A stretch of DNA of 64,000 nucleotides from Glossina fuscipes (lineage: Eukaryota; Arthropoda; Insecta; Diptera; Glossinidae): assembly GCF_014805625.2 (NCBI RefSeq), contig NW_023998427.1, positions 2,670,092-2,734,091 on the forward strand, written 5' to 3'. Under the pieces are notes generated by a model. That model searched no databases and was not told the DNA's origin. It saw only the letters and a program-made list of their open reading frames with translations. The translations under genes and the position numbers were made by a program. Shown piece after piece: positions 1 through 13,100 of the stretch. Position 1 is the first letter of the stretch; each line of letters opens with the position of its first letter.

Positions 1-560
1 TCTTTCTGGGTGTTGCAAACCTTTTGATAAAAGAATGAAATTTCAAGTAAGTGATGCCAAATTTTTCCGTTTTTGTGCAGATGCTGTAGAACCGGTCATA
101 GAATATAAACGCAAATTTTTCCAGTTGACCAGCAAAAACTTAAAGCTTTTTGATTTTTGAAAGCAGAGGTGGTCTCAAATTATGTTGTACGGCTATCTAG
201 CCATTAGATTGGTTTGGCTCAATTTAAATATCAACCTGCGTGCAAAGATTTCCAATCGTTGTACCAAATTTAAAGCCTATAGAAGCATTTCTGCGAATTT
301 TTACCACAGACATTTCGCAAACAGGCAGATGGACAGACGGACATTCTTAGATCGATTCAGAACTTAGACCAAAACACATGAGTGTATCCAATCTCATCAG
401 AATACACAACACAATAAGAGGATGCAAGACGGTTTGGCCGACAGACACGCTTGAAACAAATCTGAATGCGAAAAGGTGGTTCTATCTCACGCCCTTCTGA
501 GTGTAGCATACATTCGCACAAACCTAATATAGCGTTGTGCCACGAATGACGTAAGGTATA
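1..560. repeat. Fragments of dispersed repeat families C and A
   Basis: The first 60 bases carry a TTGCAAACNTTTTGATAAA-like motif that recurs near 26620 and 29180 (family C). Bases 180-560 contain a 'gacagacgga' stretch, 'gatcgattcagaa', and a tail near 470-520 with 'aaaaggtgg' and 'cttctgagtgt', all recurrent in this window. The short ORF at 182-367 lies entirely inside this repeat and is not a gene. Confidence 0.5.
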
Positions 561-727
561 ATAAACGTGTATTTTCTATGCAACAATTTCGGTTACATAT
601 TTACATACCTGGTATATATCTCCTTGTTGTCAGAAAGATCCGTGCTTAACGTAATACATAACGCTGATTAAAGCGCATTTCTAACTCGTACAGGCGGAAC
701 GACAATACTTTTTCGCTCAATCGCTCA

Positions 728-758
<31 letters not shown>

Positions 759-2100
759 ATGTATATAATTATGTATATATATTAGAAATACGTAGGATAT
801 AAAAAATAAGTTAACTCCAAGTTTTTATAAAAAAACACAAAATATGAAATTCAATATAATGATGAATGATGATTTAAAATAATTCTGAATTTCTTATCAT
901 AATATATATATCTATAGGAGAACGAACATAAAACTTTGTTTATTTTTTTGTGAAGGATCCTTTCTCTAAGCTTACGTTAGTTTAGCCTAGTTTTTTTGGC
1001 AATAAAAGCATAGAACTAAATCTTTAAATTAAATAGTATAGAGATGTAAGGTGTTGCGTGTAGTTTAACTCTTTCCCTCAATACACGCCCTGTCTCTATA
1101 TATGTTCAATACAACCGGTAAAGATGTAACTCTAATCGATTGCGTACATACCCGCTAGGCTGCGATCACATCCATATCCCTTTCTCCTTCTTCAACTCTT
1201 TCGAATTCTGTCACCCTATTACACGTATAGGGAACATCATCTCCTGAGTAATTGGTCATATTATAAAAAAAGAAATCAATAAATAAAAAGATGAGGCTGG
1301 AAGTTGAAACAATGGTGGCCTAACAAATTGTCAAATTTGCCAAATGCATTTAACCTAGTAATGGAGAAATAATAAAAATTGAATATGCTCGGCATACGTA
1401 CAAAGAATTTCTTTAAATTGAGGCATTGGACGAGGGATGATCGTAGAAATGGTCCGAATCAGTTCATTCTCTATGAAGTGCATCTTTGAGTCAAAGGATG
1501 TCAGCTTAATTATTTTCATCGAAACAAAGAAAAACATGAAAAGGAGAGATGCGTTTGTCTCAAGTTTCTTGCGGATGCTGCATACGTTCGTCTAATTTTA
1601 ATGTACCTTTACCACAAAAGTAGCACGATTCGAAAATGTTTGATAATGAGTGACAAAAAAACTGCACAACTTACGGGAAGAATGATTTAAAAGCATTGCG
1701 ACTTTAGGAGAAGTATTTATAGTCCACGGCAAAAAGGAGAGATGACATTCTATTGAACCTACCATAATTTAATTGAAATAATTGAAATGATATGATAAAA
1801 GCCTTATCTCTTTAGGTTCAACATGTGCTAACACATTTACTATAACGTGATAAAAAAGGAAAGATATTACAATGTACAAAACAAAACGATTTTGAATAAG
1901 GCTTACGACGACACATAAAACGACAGTGTAGGAGATATTTAGATAGAAACATTTGTATTCAGTTGCTTTGCAACATGCTCTCATGTCAACGCACTTAGAG
2001 TACTTGATGAATTTATGCGGCATATGTGTAAAGCAGAGAAGCAACAATACGTCATCGCTTTCAACATTGTCACCAACATCCATTTCATACGTAACACTTG

Positions 2101-2132
<32 letters not shown>

Positions 2133-4109
2133 CATATTTTACATTTTGACAACTAACACAAAAGATATCTACGCCAATATATCATTTTAGATTTATGCAA
2201 GTGTGCGTTTGTCTCTTCATTACAACACCTACAACATACGTCCGGTAGATCAAAATTTTTCTTTTAAGTTTTGAATGAAACACCGATTGATCAAAAATGA
2301 ACTAATAAAAAAATTATGTTCGTTGTAATTATATTCTGTATATGTCTATACATATAATACAGAGCTTCTCAATACTTTGCTCTTGGAAGAAATCGCGGCT
2401 TTGTGTCATTGTTAATTGTGTTAGGGTAGAGTTTACAATTTGTTTGTTCTTAAGTTGTAACTTTTTTTTAAAAGAAAATCATCTCCATTCCGATGAAGGT
2501 CGCTTTTATTTTAACGGTCTTCACGAGACAAGCCAAATTGTTGGTATTGATACACAGCGCGATTTTCGTAACGACTTTCTATTTTATAAAGGTGACTGTT
2601 TGATCTGTTTTTCGGATTAGTGGGGATTTATATTTTTATATCTTTGCAAATGCAAATGGGGAACGCATTACCTCTGCAGATTGATGTTAACACATTCTTT
2701 GCGTGATTTAAAGTTAAAGCTGTTAATCTAAACAATATCTGGCCCCAACAACGGGACGCGTCTACGTGCTGTATAGCAAGTCAGACGATCGATCTATTTA
2801 GAGAACTTTAACATCGAATTTCTTTTCTGCGTGACGCAGAATTCCTTATATTAAAACCGCGGACGCTTAGTAGCTTCCTTGTGTATTATTATTGTGTGAC
2901 TTTTCCTTCCATCTCAAAAAAATTGTTAAAAAAATCCTGTGTTTTTCTTTGGCCCCTAAGTTCGCTTCTCCCCATTAATACTATTTCATTCTCCCACAGC
3001 AATGCTATCCATTCATCAGAAACGAATATTGGGCAGATTTAGCGAATAAAATGTTAGAAATTTGACTTATCGGGTTCATTCCTAAGAATGCTGCTCATGG
3101 TGGTCATTGGAATATTGTTGCGTTATAAATATTTTTTCCCTTAGTCAACTATTTCTTGCAACTTCACTTTTCGATTACCGAGTATAGCTATTAAAAATAA
3201 GTTTTTTTATCATTTTTCTGGTATAACCCTTTGAGCCTCCACTGCTTTCAGCATTATCGGTGTCCGTACGATCTTGTCTAAAGGCAGCAAGACAACGACG
3301 AATTCTTATTTCCAAAGGATAGGGTTTTTATCACATTTTTCAAGACTATGTTGAACTTGAGCCGTACTTTTCATTATGAAGAGATAAATTTCGGATTTTC
3401 CATTGTTTCGAAAATTTAGGGTTAGTATTGACACTCTCTAAAGATAATATGGAGTTTTTTTTTTTTCTTGATCGATGTATTATATTTCTATCGCAGATGT
3501 TAAAAATTTTCTACAAGACAATCATTTTAAGGAGGTTTCCTTATTAATCGCGGACAGGCTTTAAGTGAATTTGAGCTCTTTGTTAATCGATAAATGTGTT
3601 CGAAAGTAAGACCGTAATAATACTGAAAAATGTTCAGTTATCTTTGAATATGCGAACGTTTGCTTTTGCATTATTTCGCAAAAACATTAACGATTTTTAC
3701 GTCGTTCATTTATTATATTCACCATCCTTAACAGAATTATTAAAAGCATAAACGAGTTAAAATATATCTTTTCTCTTCATTTTCAATTCAATGTCAGATA
3801 CTACGGGGGGTCTACGAATCATATAAGCATTGTTCTAAGCTAGTGTTAGGCATCTAAAAACCATTTTGACTTGAACTTACGTCTTGTTTACTTGAAATAA
3901 GAATTCTTCTCTTTAATTACACAGTCTAGTGAATTTTATCTTATCATTGTTTTATGAAAATGTTCCCGTCGTCGGCTATTCTTCTTATAACCCGCCAACA
4001 ATTTTTTGCCCGAAACTGATTCAATTATTCCGTTTCGCAAGTTGTGAAATAGTTAAAGCAAACTGAAAGATATCAACTTGATCTAAACCATAATACACAG
4101 AGCAGTGCT
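561..4109. other. Gene-free AT-rich spacer
   Basis: I see no supportable gene here. It holds (TA)n microsatellites at 729-754 and about 2100-2126 and scattered poly-T/poly-A runs. The ORFs at 1355-1537, 1769-2152, 1953-2156 and 2342-2620 have no recognisable motif; two run through the TA repeat. Confidence 0.6.
729..754. repeat. (TA)n microsatellite
   Basis: About thirteen uninterrupted TA units. Similar TA arrays occur at 2100-2126, 6639-6662, 9308-9365, 57720-57802 and 62128-62152. Confidence 0.9.
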
Positions 4110-4345
4110 TTTCATACCCTACACCGCTTGCGTTACATAATATGTTAAATTTGTGCGGACGTAGTTAACACCGAGAGGGGCTTAAAACACACCCAACTTT
4201 TATTATACCGATGGGCTCAGAATCGTTTTCTGAATCGATCTGAACTTATCTGTCGATCTAATGGCGGCCCATGTATTTTTGTTTTCAGCCTGCACGTCGC
4301 AATTTTGAGATATTTGATGAAATTTGGTGAACTAATCTTGTTTTC
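4110..4345 (+). repeat. Dispersed repeat family A, copy 1
   Basis: Starts with 'ataccctacaccgcttg' and runs through 'gcggacgta', 'ggcttaaaacacacccaac', 'gaatcgttttctgaatcg' and 'gagatatttgatgaaattt'. The same ordered motifs recur in at least a dozen places in the window. It has no coding capacity. Confidence 0.7.
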
Positions 4346-4417
4346 TTTTATCAAAAAATTAATTTTGTAAAACTTACTGATAGTGTTCCTGTCGCAAAAA
4401 GATTCCGTTTCACTTAA

Positions 4418-4419
<2 letters not shown>

Positions 4420-4460
<41 letters not shown>

Positions 4461-4560
4461 NNNNNNNNNNNNNNNNNNNNNNNNNNNNNNNNNNNNNNNN
4501 NNNNNNNNNNNNNNNNNNNNNNNNNNNNNNNNNNNNNNNNNNNNNNNNNNNNNNNNNNNN
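4420..4560. other. Poly-G run and 100-N assembly gap
   Basis: 41 consecutive G (4420-4460) are followed by exactly 100 N (4461-4560). A round 100-N block is the usual placeholder for a gap of unknown size. The poly-G flank is probably a sequencing or base-calling artefact at a contig end. The ORFs at 4217-4633 and 4383-4583 are products of this run. Confidence 0.9.
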
Positions 4561-5206
4561 AGATAATTTCATATCTATTCTGAAAACACTTCTTGTCGAG
4601 GATGTTACAGTGTCCCGCCCCCCTACTCACCACCCATTTTACGCTTCACGTAATGACTAATGGAATGTGATAAAAATATTCAAATACGATCAGATACATA
4701 TGCGTCGTCAATTCGAATGACGTTTCTCGTCTTTCACTTTTCTTAAACAAATGTTGAAGATTGTTTTGTACTCGCTGGTGGATGAGAGGAGAGATTCCAC
4801 GTGGTTAGTTGTTAGACAACAATATATTTTCTAGTCGCCAAAACATCGTAAAACAATCGGCAACCGAACTATTCTATTTCGGTAGGAGGCCTCTTAGAAG
4901 ATAAATGAGTTTCAAAATTTTTGAAAATTTATGTAACACAAGGAAATAATCGGATATATATTACATTAAGTTTTAAGCCTTACGAAGCTTACGATTTTGT
5001 CGGACAATTTTGAGTAACCCTTTTACGCTTTCATGCTCCGTCAACCATACATCAGTACATCATGGAAAACAGGTTTACTTATCTTTATCAATTTTCAATA
5101 TTTCAGGATCAGTCTTAAACCCAGCTTACGAAGAAAGAAACAAATAAATAAAAAGATAAGAAGGAATTAAAAACACTTTAGTAAGCCACGGCCCAACATT
5201 AAATAC

Positions 5207-5550
5207 CCTACATCACTTCGTTTAGTACATTTATTTATATAACGAATTTTAAAATTAATGCGTTAAATGAGAAGTGGTCGAACAAGTAGTCCCATCCGAA
5301 CCATTTTCAACAGTGTTTGCCATTTGCCAAAAAAAAACGACTGTATACGAAGTTTCATCAAAATATCTCCAGAAATTGTGACCTTTCAGCTGAACACAAA
5401 AATGCAAAACGTACAGATAGCAGGCAAAAATCACTTTCTGAATCGATCGATATGATAAAAGATGAGTCTAACTTACGTCCATGCATACATCGGTAGAAAC
5501 TTAGTATACCATTGCACCACAAGCGGCGTAAGGTGTAAGAATAGAAAAGA
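5207..5550 (-). repeat. Dispersed repeat family A, copy 2
   Basis: Reverse-orientation copy. It shows 'gagaagtggtcgaacaagta', 'gtttcatcaaaatatctcc', 'cactttctgaatcgatcg' and 'cattgcaccacaagcg'. These are the reverse complements, in the right order, of the family A motifs. The ORF at 5267-5455 is inside it. Confidence 0.7.
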
Positions 5551-6920
5551 CTTTTTCGCAATAAAGTTAGATTTTTTGTAGACCAGTTATAGTCTCCTAC
5601 TGCTACCACTATGCAAACTAAATTATTTTAATAAAGAAGGCATCAATTTTTTATTGATGATAAGCAATTATTTAACTGTGTTAAGTGTAACTATTTATCT
5701 AAATGGCATCGGCACTGAACACATTGTATGGAACATGATCTAATTAAAACAATAATAGAACTTATTTAACCAACTTTAAATATTTGTTGGAAATGTGTTT
5801 GTAAGTGATAACAACGTACAAATGTACATTTATCATAAATTCAAGCGGCGACAACATACTGTTGTGATAAAAGGCTTTCTGTTGTGTTTTGTTATGTCGG
5901 AAAACGCAATGTAAACGTATGATGCTCGAATAATAAATGTTTTTATATTGCATTTTTCAGTCATAAATCATAATAATCATCCGGATGCTACTAATACTTT
6001 TTAAAACCATCAGGAGAGAATGCTTGTATAATAAATTTGTAGCTTCTTTAACACCATAAACAATCTCTACCCTGAACCACAACACAATACAAACAAGCTT
6101 TCAGCGAGCTCACATATGAATGACTATCCATATGTTTGCAGTTCTGTCTGCTCCAAGTTTTTGTAACATTTTTTTTCTCTTTTTTTTAATTATTTTTTAC
6201 AACTTCACAACAATTTTATAAACAAAACAACACAAAAAAAAAAAAAAAAAAAAAATGAAAAAAAAACTTTAACATTACGCCCTACGTTCGTCTATTAATA
6301 AATGCTTTTGTGAAAAGTAAAGTTAAAAATTGACGTTAAGCACTTAAAAGTCCCCTCAATTTGGCGATTGTAAGTTCACCGCAGATCACTACTGTACATA
6401 TGAATTTCATAAATACTTACGCCAAATCTTAAATTAACTTGTTTCTATAACGGAGCTTAAGTGATATAGTAGATGTATAAGTGAATTTTCTATGTTGAAA
6501 TTATAAAATATACCTGAGGCTGTTTTGGGCATGCATAGCATATATAGAAACTGATGTTTGTGGGATACAAGTTATTTTAAATGAATTTGAATTTTATGAA
6601 TTTTATGAAAAGTGCTGATAGTTTATTTGCGCAATTATAAATATATATATATATATATATATGTAATAGTTGATTGCATGTATTTTGATCAGCCACATTC
6701 ATTCGTGAAAATGACAAAATAATGCGAAATCAATCAATGTACACAGCGATTAAATTCGACGATCTTCATCTTTCTCTAGATAAAATTACCTTTTCCCATT
6801 TAGTATTACTGAGTTATCCAGTGTATACAAACGCTCAAATCATGGAATGTTCATTTTCGACCTTCATTACTTTTGTTGTTTGATTTGAAGAAATCTGGTA
6901 GCAACGCCCATTAAGCACCC
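5551..6920. other. Gene-free AT-rich spacer
   Basis: Nothing supportable. It contains a poly-A run at about 6232-6254 and a (TA)n array at about 6639-6662. Confidence 0.6.
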
Positions 6921-6989
6921 TTGGAAGCGTATAGTAATGCTGCTCCATCAGATCCCAATGTTCACTTTTCGCTTCAACGCTTTAAAAGT

Positions 6990-7795
6990 AGTGATTTTCA
7001 GCTCAAACTGTCAAAGAACTTTCGAACAGTTCAGCAGTTGGCGAATAAACTGTTTCTATACGTTTACACGCGATGGGAAAGATCCAAAAGGAGGAACAAT
7101 GATTACTATAGGAATTAACTGAAAATGTCATGTCGAATCGTTTCAACATCGCGGTTTCATTGCTTGCCTGGCAAAACACAAAGCGTTTTTTGCCGCGCAT
7201 TGTGACTGGCGACGATAGTACGACAATCCCAAATGCACAAAGCCATAGGTTAATCCAGCAGAGCCATCCTCGTCGACACAATCGTCGAAACAATATATTC
7301 ATAGCTTTAAAATTTTGCTCTGCATATGGTGGACCCAGTAAATTGTAGTGTATCACGGTCTTCTGAAACCGTATAAAACTGTTACTGCAGATACCTATCG
7401 ACGTCAATTGAAGTAATTGAACGATATGTCGTTGCAAAAAAACTAGCAATAACAGTTAACGGACGCAAAGTCATCCTCTTGCATGAGCCTCGGTCACACA
7501 TTACAAGAGTTGTCAAGTATACACTGTTGCAGTAGGAAGTTCCGCTGCACCCAGCGTACTGACCAGACATACCATCCTCTGATTGCCACTTGTTCAGATC
7601 GCTGCAGCATAGGTTAGCAGACGGGCGGTTTCGAAATGGCTAAGGAAATGCAAAAATGGATCGATAATTGGATCGCTGTCAAATTAATACCGTCGTTTCG
7701 ACTCGATATCGCCATGTTGCTACAAGCATGGGAAGTAGTTGGAGAAAGTGATATAACATACACTGATTAACATACATTTTTTCAAATGAGAAAAT
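6990..7795 (+). pseudogene. Decayed mariner transposase relic 1
   Basis: The frame at 7130-7348 begins with a serine/arginine-phenylalanine-asparagine stretch followed by 'FLPRIVTGDD', matching the mariner block around the first catalytic aspartate (usual form FLHRIVTGDE). Later frames around 7480-7530 resemble the second Asp block (usual form LHDNARPH), and 7640-7680 encodes a 'MQKWIDNWIAVK'-like stretch typical of the transposase C-terminus. Stops and frameshifts interrupt it throughout and I could not find terminal inverted repeats. It is a dead copy. It appears to belong to a different mariner lineage from the element at 14678, since the block sequences differ. Confidence 0.65.
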
Positions 7796-9302
7796 GATCA
7801 AAGTACATGCAAGTACCTGCCGCGAATGAGTACCTGCTGGTCTTTTGGCAAACGTTGAACCTTTTTTACCTTTTTTTAATGAAATGGAAAAAAATATTTC
7901 ATTTAAATTAGTTTTCTTAGCCGAATATGAATCTTCTCCCGAAATAACTTGGGTTTTTCACAAAAGCTCCCAACTTTTTCATAATCTCATAAAAGGCCCA
8001 TAAGAAGCTCCACTCGAGCAACACAATAATTCGCGCTAAGTAACGGTAATGTCTGATAAGGTATTAGCGAATTCTATATAAGACTATAACGCTGATCATG
8101 CTGAAGACTTTAGTTTAATTCTGTTAGCTCTACCTGGTAGCATTCTCTAGAGATGGTTTCGTTCAGTTGGAGCGCATTCATACGCTTAGTTCATACCTCG
8201 AATTGAGACAATTGGAACCATGAATATAATTCAGTTTCATGATCAATGTTAACAGTTCACCCTAATCTGCATTGTGTTCCTTTTTTCACTGGACGTTTTA
8301 AGTCATTCATTGTTTATGATCCGTCGCGATTCAATAGCACTATCGTTCGAATTAAGCGGGAGAGTTAATGTTTCCCATAAATTAACTTTTTTTTTTTTGG
8401 AAACAAAATATCAATAAAATGTTTAACTTAACTAAAGTAATTGAATCTAATCTATCTTTTTTAAAAAATTAAAGCCGACAGTCTCAGTTGCTAACGCTTA
8501 TTCCACTTAAGTCATAGAATTTATTCCTTCCGTTTTAATAAATTATAATGATAATAACAATAATAATAATAATAATAAAATTATTTTCTTTTCTACAATA
8601 CGACGGGATAACTTGCACTCCTACATAAAGATACTACTCTCGGTTGAGAAAGTAACGGTTTTATTTCACAATGGTCGCATAGTCCCTCTTATACTCTCTT
8701 TAAAAAAGAAAGAGTGATAGCTTGCTCCACGTCCAAAAAAGAGTATGCTCTCGAATCCCTAATGTAAGCCAAAAACAGTTTACTCCTTCAAAATGATAAT
8801 AACTTAAATGGCAGCAAAGCATTCTAATTTTTCATTAGAATAAGTTATGATAACTTTTTTGATTATTTTCCAATTCATTGCGTTCTTGACAGAATTTTAT
8901 ATTCAAGTATAAGTAGTCAACCAAATCCCTGACAGCATTAATTCAATTTGTTAAAATGTCTCCACGTGCTCTCAACGATAAAATTTCATTTAAAGCAATA
9001 AAAAAAGAAACATGAAAATAATAATATTTAATAAAACGGAAGCAAATATGCACGTACTATACGGGGAGCAAAATCAAATCTTGAAATTGCGATGTGTTAA
9101 ATGTGTAGAAAAATATGAAATTAAATTATCCGAAGAAATGCGAAGAAATCTGTATGTCGCGCGAGTAGAGAGTATGTATGGGAAAGAGGATAAGTTAACG
9201 TAGTCGACGTAAATTGAACACCTACCTACCTGCCTATCTACCTTCCTTTTTATTCCCTATGATGAGATGAGGAATGATGATAACAGAGAAATAAAGTTTA
9301 AA

Positions 9303-9352
<50 letters not shown>

Positions 9353-9589
9353 GTGTGTATATATATTATGTGCAAAAAGTTAAAATTAGCTCTGCTTACT
9401 GATTGAACATTAAGCGAGAAATGCTGAAGAAATATGTTATGATTTAATTTATTTATATCTGTAACAAGGTCGAATTTTAAATAGACTGATCTGATAGCCT
9501 CGAAAATCTACCAAGAATCGTTTCAATATAATTTGTCCAAGTAAATAGGTAAGTAAGCATTTCAAGTGTCAGATACATTATTTTCAAGG
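7796..9589. other. Gene-free AT-rich spacer
   Basis: No supportable gene. The 63-codon ORF at 9012-9203 starts with ATG and has a CVKC pair, but I recognise nothing in it. There is a TTA/AAT-rich low-complexity run near 8550 and a (TA)n array at 9308-9365. Confidence 0.5.
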
Positions 9590-10450
9590 TAACCCAAGTA
9601 AGAACATTATAGTCAGGCAAGACCGATCATGGACTGCTTCACCTAGTACTTCTTGAAATCCCGCCCAAAACATGATGTGATCCCAATTTAACAAACTTAA
9701 TTTACACCCTCAAAATTTTATTAGTTTTCATTTTCCGTCGTAAATGGTAGAAATTAGACTTTTTGTCCCTATGAGGACTTGCCTTTTATAATAACCCATG
9801 CATAGAAAGAGAAGAACCAGATCTGTCTGGTCCAAATTCCATACCAGTAATTTTTGTACTTAATTGCTATTGTGGATTACTCTCCAACGCAAAATATTAA
9901 AATTTAAATCTTCTTACTATTATTCGTTAGAAATCTTACATGGAGTAAGGTCCACAAAATAGAGCCTTGTGAGTTAAATTTGATTCGCTTCATTTTTATA
10001 TCAAATTACTATCGTGAACATATTTTCATAATAAAACATTAAAATTAAGTCTTTCTAACGTATAAAGGTTTACATTTACTGAAAATTCTCGTCTGTGGTG
10101 GCACGTGGTCCAAACACGCTAAGATTGACTTCTTTGTCGATTTACTATTACGAATCGATTTTTACCATGAAATATTCAAAATTATATCTATTTACCATAT
10201 AAAGATACACATTTCGTAGACATGGTTATTGAACAGTTTTTCAAAAAATATCCTCAGGCAGATCAATTTCTTCATATCAGGTTAGAATATCGAAATATGA
10301 TTACTCAGCGACTTTTGTGTAAAAATTGTTGTAAATTGCAATATTTTTCCATATAACGACCTTTCAAAATAAGGGGGCGAGGTCGAGAAAGTAGACTGAT
10401 CCGAACCATTTTTAATATCGCTCTGCTTTGTGTCCACGTACGTCAATGTT
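9590..10450 (-). repeat. Dispersed repeat family A, copy 3 (long, with internal minisatellite)
   Basis: One end has 'agtaagaacattatagtcag'. The other has 'actgatccgaaccattttt', the family A core. Between them lie three or more degenerate units of roughly 120-130 bp, each containing an 'aaattactat..gaa..attttcataataaaacattaaaatt' type motif followed by 'cgtataaaggtttacattt' (see about 9840-9950, 9990-10080 and 10140-10215). The long copy at 14435-16400 has the same arrangement. Confidence 0.65.
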
Positions 10451-10458
10451 AATCGCAG

Positions 10459-10666
10459 CAATAATAATAACAAAGAAAATGCAACGCAACCGACCGAGAA
10501 CGAACGAGACCCACTTGCGATTAATAACCCTAAGCTATCGATTTCCCAGAAGTTAGTGAATCAAACATCACACTTACGGCAAATTATCGAACATCTATCC
10601 ATCAGTAAAGAATATTCAGAACAGCTTTTTGATTTTAGCAATGTTAAGATACAAAGCACTGTATAA
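10459..10666 (+). CDS. Possible terminal coding exon, product unknown
   Basis: An open frame follows a plausible 3' splice site ('ttaatcgcag' ending at 10458) and ends with TAA at 10666. It encodes about 69 residues: an Asn-rich start, then a charged stretch (NERDPLAINNPKLSISQK), then a probable helix (LRQIIEHLSISKEYSEQL). Codon usage looks more like coding sequence than neighbouring random ORFs, and an AATAAA occurs about 210 bp downstream. I do not recognise the protein and cannot find the preceding exon. The annotation rests on composition and the splice site only. It could still be a chance ORF at the edge of a repeat. Confidence 0.3.
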
Positions 10667-11329
10667 ACAAATGTTTTACTCGAAAAGATCACTCAGCCTG
10701 TTTAATTACCGGTCGTATAAACTCGATTTTGGCGAAAGCAAATGTTAGGAAACAAATTCTTATAAAGGCTGACGGTGTGCACACAAATTATTGGTAATTT
10801 TATCTCACAACGTTCAGTCTGACAGCTTCACGATATAATTTCAAACGAGAAAAACTATTATTAATTTTTATTAGAAAGAAAATAATAAATAAAGGAATCC
10901 GCACACATGCCCTTGTCATTTTATCATCGAAGGTTTAGTATGAGCGTAGTAAGTGCGTAAATATTTTTATTTTAATAAATTTCAGATCAATATGCGTTCA
11001 ACAATGTCTTAGGTTTTGTACAGTTTTCTAAATTCTTTTGGATTTTTTTTGCATACGTTTTCGTGCTACATGCAAAACAAAACACAATTATTAATGAATA
11101 ATTAATTATGAAATTCAATTATGGACTTACATTTATATGCTACGAATAACAAATAAAGTGAATTTTTCATTTGACCTTCACAGGTAACATGAAATCGTGA
11201 TATTATTTCTTTGTGGACTTACAGTACTTTGGCTTTGACATCTATGCAGAGTTTCATGCCAATATATTTAATTGCACGTATTTCTGTAAGCATACCAAAG
11301 TAGGTTTTTCGATTTTGATTATAACTGAA
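10667..11329. other. Spacer, nothing recognised
   Basis: AT-rich sequence with no recognisable gene or repeat. The ORF starting at 11213 becomes meaningful only from about 11330, where the mariner relic begins. Confidence 0.5.
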
Positions 11330-11570
11330 ACGATGATTTCTGATTATGAAGGCGTCCTAAAACGCAATATTACGGGAAAAAAGACTTGGATTCATGCATA
11401 CGAGATGTAAACGACGAATAGTTCGAGCGAATATTGTGCAAAAAGTGAACTGGGACGGAAGAAACTACGCCAAAGATGCTCAAAAATCAAAGTCACGTTG
11501 ACGGTGCTTTTTTCGGTTATCGCGATATTAGACATTATGAATTTCGTCGCATATAACGATAATTGAGAGT
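11330..11570 (+). pseudogene. Decayed mariner transposase relic 2
   Basis: Translation around 11350-11410 gives 'VLKRNITGKKTWIHAYEM', which matches the mariner first-Asp block (usual form ..RVVTGDETWIYAYE). In this copy the catalytic aspartate position is a lysine. After a stop codon the frame continues with a KLRQRCSKIKVTLTVLF-like stretch, which corresponds to the 'KARQSRSKIKVMLTVFFD' block of irritans-type mariners. The N- and C-terminal thirds are missing. A family A repeat copy begins about 50 bp downstream. Confidence 0.65.
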
Positions 11571-11617
11571 GAGATTGAGAAGAATATAAAAAATTGTCAT
11601 TTTGTAAACGCATACAC

Positions 11618-12540
11618 CCTATTATACCCTACACCACTTGTGGTACAGGTTATATTTAGTTAGTGAGGACGTATGTGAAACGCAGAAGGGCTTAAGACAG
11701 ACCCACCTTTTGTTAGACCAACCGATTCAGAAGCATTTACTAAATCGATCTAAGCCTTTTTGTCCGCCTAATTTCTGTCCATGTAAATTTGTGTTCAAGC
11801 TACAGCTGTCACACTGACGTGCCAATGAGAATTTGTTGAATTATTAAAAATTGTTTGGATCAGTCCAACTTGTCGAGCACTCCCCATTTAACACCCTATT
11901 TTGAAAAGTCGTTGTATAGAAAAAATTGCAATTTTCAAAACTTCTCGACAAAACTGGTTAAATAATAGTATTTCGGCATTCTAAATTGTTCTGAAAACTT
12001 TAGACCGGGTGAGACAATTTTTTGAACCCCCTCCCGTATAATCCATCCTACGAAAACTGAATCTTTATGTGGGAAACCGGTTTAATTTTAAATATTTCTT
12101 GGTGAAAATTGGCTCATAATAGCGAAGTGGCAAAGAAATCAATTCTACTGATTCCGGACCACGTACGCCTATCCTTTGGATACTACTACAGGATTTTCAT
12201 GAAATGTAAATACTTATATGCCGGAAAACGTAACTAACGTTTCCTAATCGAAATGTGTTCATGATAGTAATTTAATATAGAAATTAAATGGATCTAATTT
12301 GAACCACATGGTTCATATTTCTTGGCCTCACTCAATATAAGATAGGTCATCAGTACTAAGCCCTTCGGAAAAGGTTCAATTTTTAATATTTTATGATGAA
12401 ACTTAATTCGTAGTAGCAATTGAGAAAAAAAGTGAACGATAGAGAATTTGGATCACATAAGTCTACGTTTTTGGACCCTAACATATACTGGCGTTATCAC
12501 AAAATGGAAACTCTTATATAGAGAGAAAGTTTAATCTCCA
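11618..12540 (+). repeat. Dispersed repeat family A, copy 4 (long)
   Basis: Begins 'ttataccctacaccacttg'. It then has 'gaggacgtatgtgaaacgc', 'cttaagacagacccacctt' and 'aatagtatttcggcattct', and 'gaccgggtgagacaat' near 12005. The last two blocks recur at 48910-48970, so the shared element extends well past 400 bp. The tail (12240-12540) contains minisatellite-like units. Confidence 0.75.
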
Positions 12541-12884
12541 AATATGCGGGCTTTCATGAAAGTTATGGCTTTACTGGAAAATATTGTGTACTTTTTGTTG
12601 TATTATTACCAAAACGAGTAACCAACTATACTAGGCGAAGTGGATATGTAATGGATGGCGTTGCTCGGCTATAATGTTCTAACATTTTTTTTTTTAATCG
12701 ACCCCAGTCCCTATTCAAATCAATTTACAAGCTCAGGATGATCAAGGATATAGCATATGTGCATTTTGCGACTCCTAATGCGTGTTTTGAAGGTACACTG
12801 CACGGAATGATAAAATTCGTATTGAAATATGGTAAAAACAGCGACGAGCTTCCATTAACACCACCACTATACCACTTTTCAATG
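12541..12884. other. Spacer, nothing recognised
   Basis: AT-rich with a short poly-T run near 12688. No gene or clear repeat. Confidence 0.5.
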
Positions 12885-13100
12885 ATTCATATAACGACCT
12901 TTTAAAGCAATCCTTTATAATCAATCCGATCTAAATTCAATTTCATCAAAATATCTGCAAAGTTGCAGCCGTTCGGTTGAACACAAAAAAAACGGGCGGA
13001 CAGACAAGCTTAATTGTATTTAGAAAATGGATCTGAATCAGTCGGTATTTTAAAAGGTGGATCTATTATAAGCCCGCCAGCGTGTTACATACGTCCCCAC
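12885..13100 (-). repeat. Dispersed repeat family A, copy 5
   Basis: Reverse-orientation core: 'catataacgaccttttaaag', 'tcatcaaaatatctgcaaag', 'ggttgaacacaaaa', 'gcggacagacaagctt' and 'tgttacatacgtcccc'. Confidence 0.7.

Noticed and set aside
4217..4633. ORFs running through the N block
   Set aside because: Products of the poly-G run and gap.
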